A program made the translations under genes and the position numbers. 10,085 nucleotides of DNA from Sphingomonas sanxanigenens (GTDB lineage Bacteria; Pseudomonadota; Alphaproteobacteria; Sphingomonadales; Sphingomonadaceae). This document shows positions 1-7,510 of this stretch, piece by piece (positions within the stretch are counted from its first letter, which is position 1; each line of letters opens with the position of its first letter). The notes below the pieces were generated by a model. The model saw nothing but the letters and a program-made list of their open reading frames with translations. It searched no databases and was not told the DNA's origin. The stretch lies in the NCBI GenBank assembly GCA_003240855.1, contig QFNN01000111.1, positions 1 to 10,085 on the forward strand, in the 5' to 3' direction.

Positions 1-1009
1 GCTTCTCATTCTGCACGATGAGTCCGGGAAACTGGCTGATCGCCGACGCGCCGAGGCCGACGAGGATGTCGGCCTGATCGTCGGTGAAGCCCTGAAAATT
101 GCGACGCAGCCGGCCTTCGCGCGCGGCGAGCGCAAGGCTGTCGTCGGGCAAGGCGAAATGATCGAAGCCGATCGCCTGATAGCCTGCCTCGACCAGCAGA
201 TCATGGGCAAGCGCGCTCTGGACGAAGCGTTGCTCGGCATCGGGGAGGATGAGCGAGGCGATCATGCGCTGGCGCGGCAGCAGACTGGGCAGATGGGCAT
301 AGCCGAACATCGCGATGCGATCGGGGTGCAGCGACAAGGCGCGCGTCGCCGTGTCGTCGATGTCGTCCAGTCCCTGACCGGGCAGGCCGTACATGAGATC
401 GAGGTTGATGTGCCTGATGCCCGCGCCGCGCAGTTCGCCCACGCGCCGCGCGACCATGTCGAACGGCTGGATACGGCCGATCTGTTCCTGAATCTCGGGG
501 CTGAAGCATTGCACGCCGAGGCTGACGCGATCGATGCCCGATGCGGCCAGCGTCTCCGCATAATTGGCGTCGAGGAGGCGCGGATCCAGCTCCGCCGCCC
601 ATTCGACGGACTCGCGGTCGGCCATTTTGAAATGACGGGCGATCGACGCGCAGACGCGCGCGAACAGCGCCGGAGGCAGGGCATTGGGGCTGCCCCCGCC
701 GAAATGGACGCGCTCGACCCTGCCGCGGAGGAGGGGAGCGACGGTCGCCATCTCGGCTTCAAGTGCGTCGACATAGAGGTGCAGCCGCTCTGGGCGGCCG
801 ATCGCGCCGGTGTTGCACCCGCAATACCAGCAGATGTCGCGGCAATAAGGGATGTGGAGATAAAGCGAGACGGGCGCGCCATCGGGCACCGCCGCGAGCG
901 CCTCCGCCTGAGCCTCGCCGCCGACGGTGTCGCTGAACTCAAGCGCGGTCGGGTAGCTGGTGTAGCGCGGCGCGGGACGCCGGGCGAGATCGGGCAGGTA
1001 GATGTGCAT
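1..1009 (-). CDS. hemN: Oxygen-independent coproporphyrinogen III oxidase, C-terminus cut by window edge
   Basis: Radical-SAM enzyme that decarboxylates coproporphyrinogen III to protoporphyrinogen IX without oxygen, a cytoplasmic haem-synthesis step used when oxygen is scarce. The frame is open from the ATG at 1009 to the left edge (336 codons). The family is about 450 residues, so roughly the last quarter lies outside. The N-terminus carries the HemN-type RYTSYPTALEF stretch (residues 15-25). The SAM cluster motif is Cys56-x3-Cys60-x2-Cys63 in HIPYCRDICWYCGC, with the extra Cys65 typical of HemN and absent from the haem chaperone HemW. GGGSPN (104-109) is the SAM-binding glycine motif, and MYGLPGQ and HFALPDDSLA follow downstream. 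The start gives the usual family N-terminus; a weak GGA lies about 9 nt upstream. It lies 189 bp downstream of cydX on the same strand, so it may have its own promoter or be co-expressed with the oxidase. HemN identity is secure. Confidence 0.95.
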   Translation of the reverse strand, partial: MHIYLPDLARRPAPRYTSYPTALEFSDTVGGEAQAEALAAVPDGAPVSLYLHIPYCRDICWYCGCNTGAIGRPERLHLYVDALEAEMATVAPLLRGRVERVHFGGGSPNALPPALFARVCASIARHFKMADRESVEWAAELDPRLLDANYAETLAASGIDRVSLGVQCFSPEIQEQIGRIQPFDMVARRVGELRGAGIRHINLDLMYGLPGQGLDDIDDTATRALSLHPDRIAMFGYAHLPSLLPRQRMIASLILPDAEQRFVQSALAHDLLVEAGYQAIGFDHFALPDDSLALAAREGRLRRNFQGFTDDQADILVGLGASAISQFPGLIVQNEK

Positions 1010-1108
1010 GGCTGCGTATCCGGGGCGGGCTGCGGCGGTAAAATCCGGCGCGACCGGGTTGGAAAACCAGGCCTGTCTGAGATTGCGCGTCCGCGCATTG
1101 GGTGACGC

Positions 1109-1178
1109 CGGCCCGCTCCTTACCCGGCCTCTCGCCCAGCGAGTCTGGATGGGAGGCCGGGTTTGGGGGAGCGGGCCG
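1109..1178. terminator. Two-tier 70-nt palindrome between cydX and hemN
   Basis: Perfect 11-bp outer arms (CGGCCCGCTCC at 1109-1119 and GGAGCGGGCCG at 1168-1178) enclose perfect 9-bp inner arms (CCCGGCCTC at 1123-1131 and GAGGCCGGG at 1153-1161). A 3/6-nt internal loop separates the two tiers, and a 21-nt apical loop contains further small complementarities such as CTCG/CGAG. It starts 21 bp past the cydX stop on the minus strand and ends about 100 bp before the hemN start. It could terminate or attenuate the cydABX transcript, or protect its 3' end. There is no T-tract on either side, so it is not a classical intrinsic terminator. A dispersed palindromic repeat is an alternative. The structure is directly visible; the role is inferred. 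Confidence 0.55.
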
Positions 1179-1198
1179 ACGCCGTAATCAAGCGGAGA

Positions 1199-1315
1199 TC
1201 AGCCCTTCGGGGCCTCGTCCATTTCCTCGGGCAGGTGGAACTCGTGCCACAGCCCGTTGAGGATTCCGAAGCCGACCGCGAGGCCGACGCCGAGCACCCA
1301 ACTGAAATACCACAT
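1199..1315 (-). CDS. cydX: Cytochrome bd small subunit CydX (YbgT family)
   Basis: A 38-residue protein starting MWYFSWVLGVGLAVGFG, the hallmark of the CydX/YbgT family (E. coli begins MWYFAWILGTLLA). CydX is a single-pass inner-membrane peptide that packs against CydA and stabilises the haem centres of the bd oxidase. Residues about 3-22 form one hydrophobic helix. Glu25 falls at the same position as Glu25 of E. coli CydX, and the tail is short and acidic (HLPEEMDEAPKG). The start is well supported: GAGGAG lies about 10 nt upstream and overlaps the cydB stop, with only 13 bp between the genes, indicating translation from the cydAB message. It is easily missed because it is so short. Family and context agree, so confidence is high. 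Confidence 0.95.
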   Translation of the reverse strand: MWYFSWVLGVGLAVGFGILNGLWHEFHLPEEMDEAPKG

Positions 1316-1328
1316 GGCTTGATGCTCC

Positions 1329-2468
1329 TCAGTAGAAGTCGGGGTTGGTCTTGACTTCGGCGGTGGTCACGCGGCCCCACATCACCTTGTAAGCCCAGGC
1401 GGTGTAGAGCAGCACGATCGGCAGCAGCACCAGCGTCACGATGAGCATCAGGAACAGGGTTCCGTGGCTCGACGAGGCGTTCCAGACGGTGAGGCTGGAA
1501 TGCGCATCGATGCTGGAAGGCAAGATGTAGGGGAACATCGACAGGCCGACCGTCGAGATGATCCCCGCCGCCGCAGAGGAGGAGCCGGCAAAGGCCAGCG
1601 CTTCCGAACGCCGCGCGATGCCAAGCAGTGCGAGGCCGGCCCCGAGGAAACCGAGCGCGGGGGCGATGATCATCAGCGGATGCGCCGCGAGATTGGCGCT
1701 CCACGCGCCGGCGACCGGCATGGTGAGGCTGCGCAGCGGATTGGACGGGCCGAGCGGATCGACCGGGCCGGAAAGCTGGTAGCCATAACCCTGCGCCAGC
1801 ATGCCGCCGAGCGAGAAGAGCACGATGACCGCGACGCCCGCGATCAGCCCGAAGCGCCGGGCGCGCTCACGCACCGCGCCGTCTTCCAGCTTGATCGTCA
1901 GCCAGGATGCGCCGTGGAGGACGACCATCGCCACCGACAGCAGGCCGCAGACCAGCGGGAGCGGGGTGAACAGCCCGAGAAGCGTGCCATCGTAGAAGGC
2001 GCGCATATCGCTGTCGATGCGGAAGGGCACGCCCTTCAGCACGTTGCCGACCGCGACGCCGAACACCAGCGCCGGCACGAAGCCGCCGACGAACAGCGCC
2101 CAGTCCCACCGCGCGCGCCATGCCGGATCGGGCTTCTTCGAGCGATATTTGAAGCCGACCGGGCGCAGGATGAGCGCGGCCAGAACCAGGAACATCGCAA
2201 GGTAGAAGCCCGAAAAGCTGACGGCGTAGACATAGGGCCAGGCCGCGAAGATCGCGCCGCCGCCGAGGATGAACCAGACCTGGTTGCCTTCCCACGTCGG
2301 GCCGACCGAGTTGATGACCATGCGCCGCTCGACGTCCGTCCTGGCGACGAAGGGCAGCAGGGAGGCGACTCCGAGATCGAAGCCGTCGGTGAGGGTGAAG
2401 CCGATCAGGAGGACGCCGAGAAGCACCCACCAGATGACCCGCAACACTTCATAGTCGAGATATTCCAT
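1329..2468 (-). CDS. cydB: Cytochrome bd ubiquinol oxidase subunit II
   Basis: Integral-membrane subunit II of the bd-type quinol oxidase, pairing with CydA in the inner membrane to reduce oxygen to water with electrons from quinol. The protein is 379 residues, the same length as E. coli CydB. Near the N-terminus are the family signatures YEVLRVIWWVLLG (about 6-18), TDGFDLGV (27-34), VGPTWEGNQVW (55-65) and LRPVGFKYRSK (from 101). Eight to nine hydrophobic segments span the rest, and the C-terminus is PDFY. I chose the ATG at 2468 because AAAGGAG sits 9 nt upstream and it gives the usual MEYLDYEVLR start; an in-frame GTG at 2477 lies too close to that ribosome binding site. The gene follows cydA by 14 bp and precedes cydX by 13 bp, so the three form one operon. 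Confidence 0.97.
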   Translation of the reverse strand: MEYLDYEVLRVIWWVLLGVLLIGFTLTDGFDLGVASLLPFVARTDVERRMVINSVGPTWEGNQVWFILGGGAIFAAWPYVYAVSFSGFYLAMFLVLAALILRPVGFKYRSKKPDPAWRARWDWALFVGGFVPALVFGVAVGNVLKGVPFRIDSDMRAFYDGTLLGLFTPLPLVCGLLSVAMVVLHGASWLTIKLEDGAVRERARRFGLIAGVAVIVLFSLGGMLAQGYGYQLSGPVDPLGPSNPLRSLTMPVAGAWSANLAAHPLMIIAPALGFLGAGLALLGIARRSEALAFAGSSSAAAGIISTVGLSMFPYILPSSIDAHSSLTVWNASSSHGTLFLMLIVTLVLLPIVLLYTAWAYKVMWGRVTTAEVKTNPDFY

Positions 2469-2482
2469 GGCTAGCACTCCTT

Positions 2483-4051
2483 TCAGGCGGCAGCCGCGTG
2501 GGTCTGGACGGCGAGCAGATCATCGGGGTCGTCATGATGCTCGACCGGTCCGTGGCGGATCGCGGCGAGGATCAGGCGAACCTCGATCACCGCCAGCGTC
2601 CCGTAGAGCAGGGTGAAGCCGACGATCGTGGTGATCAGCGCAGTCGTGCTGAGCGAAGATGCCGCCAGGAAGGTCGGCAGCACGCCGTCCACCGCCCAGG
2701 GCTGACGCCCCATTTCGGCGACGACCCAGCCGAGTTCCGCCGCCAGCCAGGGTAGGGGAATCGCCGCGACCGCGATGCGGAGCAGCCAGCGCTGCTGCGG
2801 CAGCGTCCTGAGGCTCGCATAGAAGAAGGCGGTAGCGAACAGCGCGATCATCGCGAAGCCGATGAAGGCCATGATGCGGAAGGCCCAGAACATCACCGGA
2901 ACTTCGGGGACGGTATCCCAGGCGGCGGCCACGATCTGGTCAGGCGTGGCCTGGCGCGGATCGGCCATGTAGCGCTTGAGCAGCAACGCGAAGCCAAGGT
3001 CGCGCTTGTGAAGCTCGAACAGGGCGCGCTGGGCGGCGTCGTTGGGATTGGTCTTGAGATGTTCGACGGCATTGTAGGCGATAAGGCCCGATTCGATCCG
3101 TTCCTGCGCGCGCAGGACCAGTTCGGACATCCCCGTCACTTCCTTGTCGACGCTCCGCGTGGCGATCAGGCCGAGCACCCACGGCACGTCGACCGCATAA
3201 TGGGTGGTCTTGTCCTTCATCGACGGGAGACCGAAGAGGGTGATGCCGGCAGGCGCAGGCTCGGTATGCCAGGCGGCCTCGATCGCCGCGAGCTTCATCT
3301 TCTGGTTGTCGGTGAGAGTGTAGCCGCTCTCGTCGCCCAGCACGACGACCGACAGCGATGAGGCGAGGCCGAACGCCGCCGCAACCGCCATCGAACGCTT
3401 GGCGAAGGCCGGCCAGCGGCCCTTGAGCTGATAATAGGCCGAGACGCCGAGGACGAGCACCGACGCGATGACATAGCCCGCGCTGACGGTGTGGACGAAC
3501 TTGGCCTGCGCGACGGGGTTGAACAGCACTTCGGCGAAGCTCGACACTTCCATCCGCATCGTATCGGGATTGAAGGTCGCGCCGACCGGGTTCTGCATCC
3601 AGCCGTTGGCGATCAGGATCCACAGCGCCGACAGGTTGGTGCCGAGCGCGACGAGGAAGGTGACGGTGAGGTGGCCGAGCTTCGACAGGCGGCCCCAGCC
3701 GAAGAACATGATGCCGACCATCGTCGCTTCGAGGAAGAAGGCCATGAGGCCCTCGATCGCGAGCGGCGCGCCGAAAATGTCGCCGACATAATGGGAATAG
3801 TAGGACCAGTTGGTTCCGAACTCGAACTCCATGGTCAGGCCCGTGGCGACGCCAAGGACGAAGTTGATCCCGAAGATCTTCGCCCAGAAGCGCGTGATGG
3901 TCCGCCAGATCGGCCGATCGGTCATCACGTAGATCGACTCCATGATGACCAGCATGAAGCTGAGCCCCAGAGTCAGCGGAACGAACAGAAAATGGTATAG
4001 CGCGGTCAATGCAAATTGCAGCCGCGACAGGTCGATTACCCCGGCGTCCAT
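2483..4051 (-). CDS. cydA: Cytochrome bd ubiquinol oxidase subunit I
   Basis: Catalytic subunit I of cytochrome bd, holding haems b558, b595 and d and the quinol site. It is 522 residues, as in E. coli. Key residues align by position with E. coli CydA: His20 (E. coli His19), Glu100 and Glu108 in GAPLAIEGLMAFFLEATMVG (E. coli Glu99, Glu107), His187 and Met394 in FRIM (the b558 ligands His186 and Met393), and GWVVAEMGRQPW at 441-452. The periplasmic Q-loop starts at GDESGY (239-244), includes KMKLAAIEAAWHTEPAPAG, and is of the long E. coli type rather than the short or cyanide-insensitive (CIO) type. The ATG at 4051 has GGAG about 9 nt upstream. It is the first gene of cydABX, facing away from cydDC across a shared regulatory gap. 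Such oxidases usually have high oxygen affinity; that property is from family knowledge. Confidence 0.98.
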   Translation of the reverse strand: MDAGVIDLSRLQFALTALYHFLFVPLTLGLSFMLVIMESIYVMTDRPIWRTITRFWAKIFGINFVLGVATGLTMEFEFGTNWSYYSHYVGDIFGAPLAIEGLMAFFLEATMVGIMFFGWGRLSKLGHLTVTFLVALGTNLSALWILIANGWMQNPVGATFNPDTMRMEVSSFAEVLFNPVAQAKFVHTVSAGYVIASVLVLGVSAYYQLKGRWPAFAKRSMAVAAAFGLASSLSVVVLGDESGYTLTDNQKMKLAAIEAAWHTEPAPAGITLFGLPSMKDKTTHYAVDVPWVLGLIATRSVDKEVTGMSELVLRAQERIESGLIAYNAVEHLKTNPNDAAQRALFELHKRDLGFALLLKRYMADPRQATPDQIVAAAWDTVPEVPVMFWAFRIMAFIGFAMIALFATAFFYASLRTLPQQRWLLRIAVAAIPLPWLAAELGWVVAEMGRQPWAVDGVLPTFLAASSLSTTALITTIVGFTLLYGTLAVIEVRLILAAIRHGPVEHHDDPDDLLAVQTHAAAA

Positions 4052-4194
4052 AATGACGGTCTCCGTTGTGCCGGTTGCCCGGCCCCCTTGCTACGATGAG
4101 CAGCAACGACATTGCATCAACCCGATCGGCAGGGATAGCCATATTAGGGATTCCCCTTATTCTGCCTGCAAGGGCAGCCACATAGGCATAGGGA
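4052..4194. promoter_or_regulatory. Divergent promoter region between cydABX and cydDC
   Basis: This 143-bp gap must hold promoters for both operons. It is noticeably more AT-rich than the flanking genes in its right half (about 4140-4195). On the minus strand, TTGCAG followed after 17 nt by CCTAAT (around 4171-4143) is a possible but weak cydA promoter, which would give a leader of about 90 nt. Other visible elements are the inverted repeat at 4143-4160, a CTGCC/GGCAG hairpin-like repeat at 4162-4177, and a tandem CATAGG pair at 4181-4192 directly before cydD. A lone ATCAA (4116-4120), matching one half of an FNR/FixK site, has no matching partner. The promoter assignments are inference. Confidence 0.6.
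4143..4160. promoter_or_regulatory. Candidate operator: imperfect inverted repeat
   Basis: ATTAGGG (4143-4149) and CCCTTAT (4154-4160) are complementary at 6 of 7 positions around a 4-nt ATTC centre, giving an 18-bp dyad. It overlaps the spacer and -10 of the weak cydA promoter candidate and lies 35-52 bp before the cydD start, where one bound regulator could influence both operons. It does not match the FNR/FixK consensus (TTGAT-N4-ATCAA). No regulator is assigned. Confidence 0.35.
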
Positions 4195-5847
4195 ATGACC
4201 ACGCTGGCACTCTCCCGGAGCGGGCGGAAAATGCGGGCGCGCCGCACTGTTCCGATAGGCGGCGACGCGCGCGGGGCGACGGCGTTGCTGATCGCCGACA
4301 CGCTGGCGGCGATCGGATTCGCCGGCGGCGTCGCGGGGGCGGTGGTCGCCGTCCCCGGCGGGCTGCGTGCGATTCTGCCCTGGGCCGCGCTGATGCTGAT
4401 TGCAGGGGCGGCGCGCGCGTTATTCTCCATGGCGGCGGCGCGCGCGGGCGCGCGGGCCGGCCGGGCGGCGAAGCTGGGGCTTCAGCGCCGGGTGCTGGAC
4501 GCGATATTGCGCCGGTCGACGGGAGGAACGGCGACGCCCGGCGCGCTCGTCAACGCCGCGGTCGACGAAGTGGAGACGATCGACGCCTATGTCGCGCGTT
4601 TCCTGCCCGCGCGCTGGGCGGCGGCGATCGCGCCGCTGGTCGTGCTTGCGGCGACGGCGGTGGCGAGCCCGGTCGCGGCGCTGATCCTGTTGGGAACGCT
4701 TGTGCCCTTCATCTTCGCGCTGGCGCTGGCGGGCGGGGCGGCGGCGGACGAATCGCGGCGGCAGTTCGATGCGCTGTCGCGCCTTTCGGGCATGTTCGCC
4801 GACCAGATCAGAGCGTTGCCGGTGATCCTCGCCTTTGGCGGCGGCGCGCGTGAGGAGGCGCGGCTGGCGACGGCGGCGGGCGATGTGGCGCAGCGGACGC
4901 TGAGGGTGTTGCGCGTGGCCTTCCTTTCATCCGCGTCGCTCGAGTTTTTCGCCGCGCTTTCGGTGGCGCTGGTCGCGGTCTATGCCGGGTTCAACCTGCT
5001 CGGGCTGCTGCCCTTTCCGGTTCCCGAGAAACTGGACCTTGCGCGCGGTTTCTTCGTGCTCGCGCTGGCGCCCGAATATTATGCGCCCATGCGGCGGCTG
5101 GCTGCGGCCTATCATGAGCGGCAGGCGGCGGAGACGGCGACTGAACGGCTAACGCCGCTGGTCGTCGATACGGCGGAAGCCCGGACGCGCGCGCTGGGCG
5201 CGCCGCCGGCCATATGTTTCACGGGTGTCGGCATCCGCTATCCGGGGGCGGAGCGCGATGCGGTTTCGGGCGTGAGCTTTGATGTGCCGGCGGGCGGGAT
5301 CGTCGCGTTGTTCGGCCCATCGGGAAGCGGAAAGTCCAGCCTGCTCCGCGCGCTGCTGGGGCTGGCGCCGGTGACGGCCGGGGAGATCGTCGTGGACGGC
5401 GTCGCGCTGGAGCCTGGCGAGACGCTGGCGGGCACGTGTGCCTGGGCCGGGCAGTCGCCGCTGATCCTGCCGCGCAGCATCGCCGACAATATCGCGCTGG
5501 CGCGGCCTGGCGCCGATCGCGAGGCGATCGTCGCGGCGGCGAGCGCGGCGGGGCTGGGGCCGATGCTCGCCCGGCGCAACTATGGGATCGACACGATTCT
5601 CGATCCGCGCGGCGGCGGGCTTTCGGGCGGGGAGCGGCGGCGGATCGGGCTGGCGCGCGCGCTGCTCAGCGATGCGCCGCTGCTGCTGCTCGACGAACCG
5701 ACCGCGCATCTCGATTCCGAATCCGAAGCCGCGATGATCGAGACGATCCGGCGGGCGGCGCGCGGGCGGACGGTGCTGATCGCGACGCACAGCGCGCGGC
5801 TGGCCAAGATTGCCGGCCAGGTTGTCGGGGGAAACACAGGGTTATGA
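4195..5847 (+). CDS. cydD: Cytochrome bd assembly ABC exporter subunit CydD
   Basis: One half of the heterodimeric inner-membrane ABC transporter CydDC, required for assembly of cytochrome bd and linked to cysteine/glutathione export and haem handling. The 550 residues comprise a membrane domain (about 30-300) with several hydrophobic segments, then an ATPase domain. Visible ATPase elements are the A-loop Tyr349 (IRYPG), Walker A GPSGSGKS (374-381), Q-loop Gln420, signature LSGGE (476-480), Walker B LLLLDE (496-501), and His532 of the H-loop. It is somewhat shorter than E. coli CydD (588). The start is uncertain: ATG 4195 has no well-spaced Shine-Dalgarno sequence, while the in-frame ATG at 4231 has GGAG 10 nt upstream and would remove only 12 residues. 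It overlaps cydC by 4 bp. The family is clear. Being upstream of cydC and divergent from cydAB supports CydD over a generic exporter. Confidence 0.92.
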   Translation: MTTLALSRSGRKMRARRTVPIGGDARGATALLIADTLAAIGFAGGVAGAVVAVPGGLRAILPWAALMLIAGAARALFSMAAARAGARAGRAAKLGLQRRVLDAILRRSTGGTATPGALVNAAVDEVETIDAYVARFLPARWAAAIAPLVVLAATAVASPVAALILLGTLVPFIFALALAGGAAADESRRQFDALSRLSGMFADQIRALPVILAFGGGAREEARLATAAGDVAQRTLRVLRVAFLSSASLEFFAALSVALVAVYAGFNLLGLLPFPVPEKLDLARGFFVLALAPEYYAPMRRLAAAYHERQAAETATERLTPLVVDTAEARTRALGAPPAICFTGVGIRYPGAERDAVSGVSFDVPAGGIVALFGPSGSGKSSLLRALLGLAPVTAGEIVVDGVALEPGETLAGTCAWAGQSPLILPRSIADNIALARPGADREAIVAAASAAGLGPMLARRNYGIDTILDPRGGGLSGGERRRIGLARALLSDAPLLLLDEPTAHLDSESEAAMIETIRRAARGRTVLIATHSARLAKIAGQVVGGNTGL

Positions 5848-7436
5848 GCGGCGAGGTGCTTGCAGAGCTGATGAACCGCGCTGGCGGGGGCGAGCGGGGG
5901 CGGTTCGCGCGCGCCCGGCTGCTGGCTGCTCTCGTCGCCGTCGCATCGGTGCTGCTGCTGGGGTTGTCGGGCTGGTTCCTCACCGCCGCCGCTATCGCCG
6001 GGGCGGCGGGCGTCGCGGTCGCGCAGGCCTTCAATTATATGCTGCCGAGCGCCGGGATCAGGCTGCTCGCGATCGTGCGGACCGGCGCACGTTATGGCGA
6101 GCGGTTGATCGGCCATGCCGGCGCGCTGCGGACGACGGCGAAGCTGCGTCCGGCGCTGTTCGGCGCGATCGCGGCGCTGCCCGCGCGCCGTGCGCTGGCG
6201 ATCGGGCGCGGCGAGGCGGTCGCGCGCATCGTGCAGGATGTAAATGCGATCGAGGCCGGACTGGTGCGCGCATCGGCGCCGTGGGGAGCGGCGGCGGGCG
6301 TCGCGGCAGGTTGCGCGATGGCGGCGGCGGCGAGCCTGTGGGCGGCGCTGTGGCTGGGGCTGGTCGCGGTCGCCTATCTGCTTTCCGTTCGCAGCCTTGC
6401 CGCGCGGCTGGGCGCGCCGGGTGCGGAAGCGCTGGCGGCGACCGGGCGGATCAAGGAAAGCATTGCGACTTATGCCGAGGCCGCGCCCGAACTGCGCTGT
6501 TACGCCATCGAGGCGACGGCGGCCGACGAATTGATGGACGAGGGGCAGGCGCTGGCGGCGATCCGGCTGCGCGCGGCGGATGCGGCGGCGTGGATCGAGT
6601 TTGCCGGAGCGGCGGCGCTGGCGCTGGCGGCGGCGGGCGCGCTGCTGATCGCGTCGCCGGCGGGCGCTGCGCTGGCCGCGCTTGCGGCGCTGGCGGGCGC
6701 GATGACGATCGATGCGCTGGCCCCGCAGGTGCGCGCGATGATCGAGGCCCCGGCCGAGGCGGCGGCGCGGGCGCGGATCGCCGCGCTGATCGAGGATGAG
6801 GAGAAACCCGGCTTTCCGCTGACGCTGGGGCCGAAGCCGCTGATCGACCTGCCGCCGATCGGGCTGGCGGGCGCGCCGCTGGCCACGCGCATCGCGATCA
6901 GCGGCGCATCGGGGATCGGCAAGACCAGCCTGATCGAAATGCTCGTCGGGCTTCGCCCCGCGACGCCGGGCCGGGCGCGGCTGGGCGGGATCGATATCGC
7001 CTTCCTCTCTCCCGAGACGCTGCGCAGCCAGTTCGGCTGGATGCCGCAGGATGCGCAACTGGTGACGGGCACGGTGCGCGATAATCTGTTTCTCGCCGCC
7101 CCCGAGGCGAATGACGCGCTGCTGTGGGACGCGCTGACCGACGCCGGGCTGGACGGCGTGGTGCGCGCGCTGCCCGGCGGACTGGACGGCTGGATCGGCG
7201 TCGATGGCGAGCGTCTGTCGGGCGGCGAGCGGCGGCGGCTGGCGCTGGCGCGCGCCTATTGCTCGGACGCGCCGATGCTGCTGCTCGACGAGCCGCTGGA
7301 AGGGCTGGACGCCGCGCTGCGCGGCTTCGTCGCCGGGCGGCTGGTCGCGCGGCTCGACCGCACCGGGCAGGGCGTGCTGTGCGTCAGCCATGCCGGCGCG
7401 ATCGAAGGGCTGGAGGCGCGCAGCTTCGCGCAGTGA
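5844..7436 (+). CDS. cydC: Cytochrome bd assembly ABC exporter subunit CydC
   Basis: Partner of CydD in the CydDC exporter. The start is the ATG of an ATGA overlap with the cydD stop, implying translational coupling; a longer open frame upstream lies inside cydD and is not real. The 530 residues (E. coli: 573) begin with a membrane domain carrying CydC signatures: LLLGLSGWFLTAAAIAG (37-53) and FNYMLPSAGIRLLAIVRTGARYGERL, whose last part reads RYGERLIGH (83-91). The ATPase domain has Walker A GASGIGKT (354-361), Gln402, LSGGE (458-462), Walker B MLLLDE (478-483) and His516. Oddly, the stretch before Walker A (about 325-353) has no Tyr, Phe or Trp, so the usual adenine-stacking A-loop is missing and the first strands look shortened. 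The protein is extremely alanine-rich (for example about 255-285). Assignment is firm from motifs and context. Confidence 0.93.
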   Translation: MSGEVLAELMNRAGGGERGRFARARLLAALVAVASVLLLGLSGWFLTAAAIAGAAGVAVAQAFNYMLPSAGIRLLAIVRTGARYGERLIGHAGALRTTAKLRPALFGAIAALPARRALAIGRGEAVARIVQDVNAIEAGLVRASAPWGAAAGVAAGCAMAAAASLWAALWLGLVAVAYLLSVRSLAARLGAPGAEALAATGRIKESIATYAEAAPELRCYAIEATAADELMDEGQALAAIRLRAADAAAWIEFAGAAALALAAAGALLIASPAGAALAALAALAGAMTIDALAPQVRAMIEAPAEAAARARIAALIEDEEKPGFPLTLGPKPLIDLPPIGLAGAPLATRIAISGASGIGKTSLIEMLVGLRPATPGRARLGGIDIAFLSPETLRSQFGWMPQDAQLVTGTVRDNLFLAAPEANDALLWDALTDAGLDGVVRALPGGLDGWIGVDGERLSGGERRRLALARAYCSDAPMLLLDEPLEGLDAALRGFVAGRLVARLDRTGQGVLCVSHAGAIEGLEARSFAQ

Positions 7437-7440
7437 GAGC

Positions 7441-7464
7441 GGCCGACTGTCACCAACAGCGGCC
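7441..7464 (+). terminator. Hairpin just after cydC
   Basis: GGCCG (7441-7445), a bulged A, CTGT (7447-7450), a 5-nt CACCA loop, then ACAG (7456-7459) and CGGCC (7460-7464) form a 9-bp stem with one bulge. It begins 4 nt after the cydC stop and lies 46 bp before the next gene, so it probably marks the end of the cydDC transcript or stabilises it. No T-run follows, so termination here would be non-canonical or leaky. Confidence 0.45.
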
Positions 7465-7510
7465 TCGGTCCGAAAGAGGGGGTGGTTTCCATTCCCGAAA
7501 GGACTGATCG

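Noticed and set aside
1002..1187. Small plus-strand frame in the cydX-hemN gap
   Set aside because: It has no ribosome binding site or recognisable family, and its 3' half is the palindrome at 1109-1178.
4112..4120. Possible FNR/FixK site (TTGAT on the minus strand) upstream of cydA
   Set aside because: Only one half-site is present; the other half does not match ATCAA at the required spacing.
2940..4430. A 496-codon minus-strand frame overlapping cydA and the divergent promoter
   Set aside because: It is out of frame with the clearly conserved cydA and has no family signature; it is a GC-driven shadow.
5436..5843. Upstream extension of the cydC frame by 136 codons
   Set aside because: It lies entirely inside the cydD ATPase domain; the ATG at 5844 in the ATGA overlap gives the normal CydC N-terminus.
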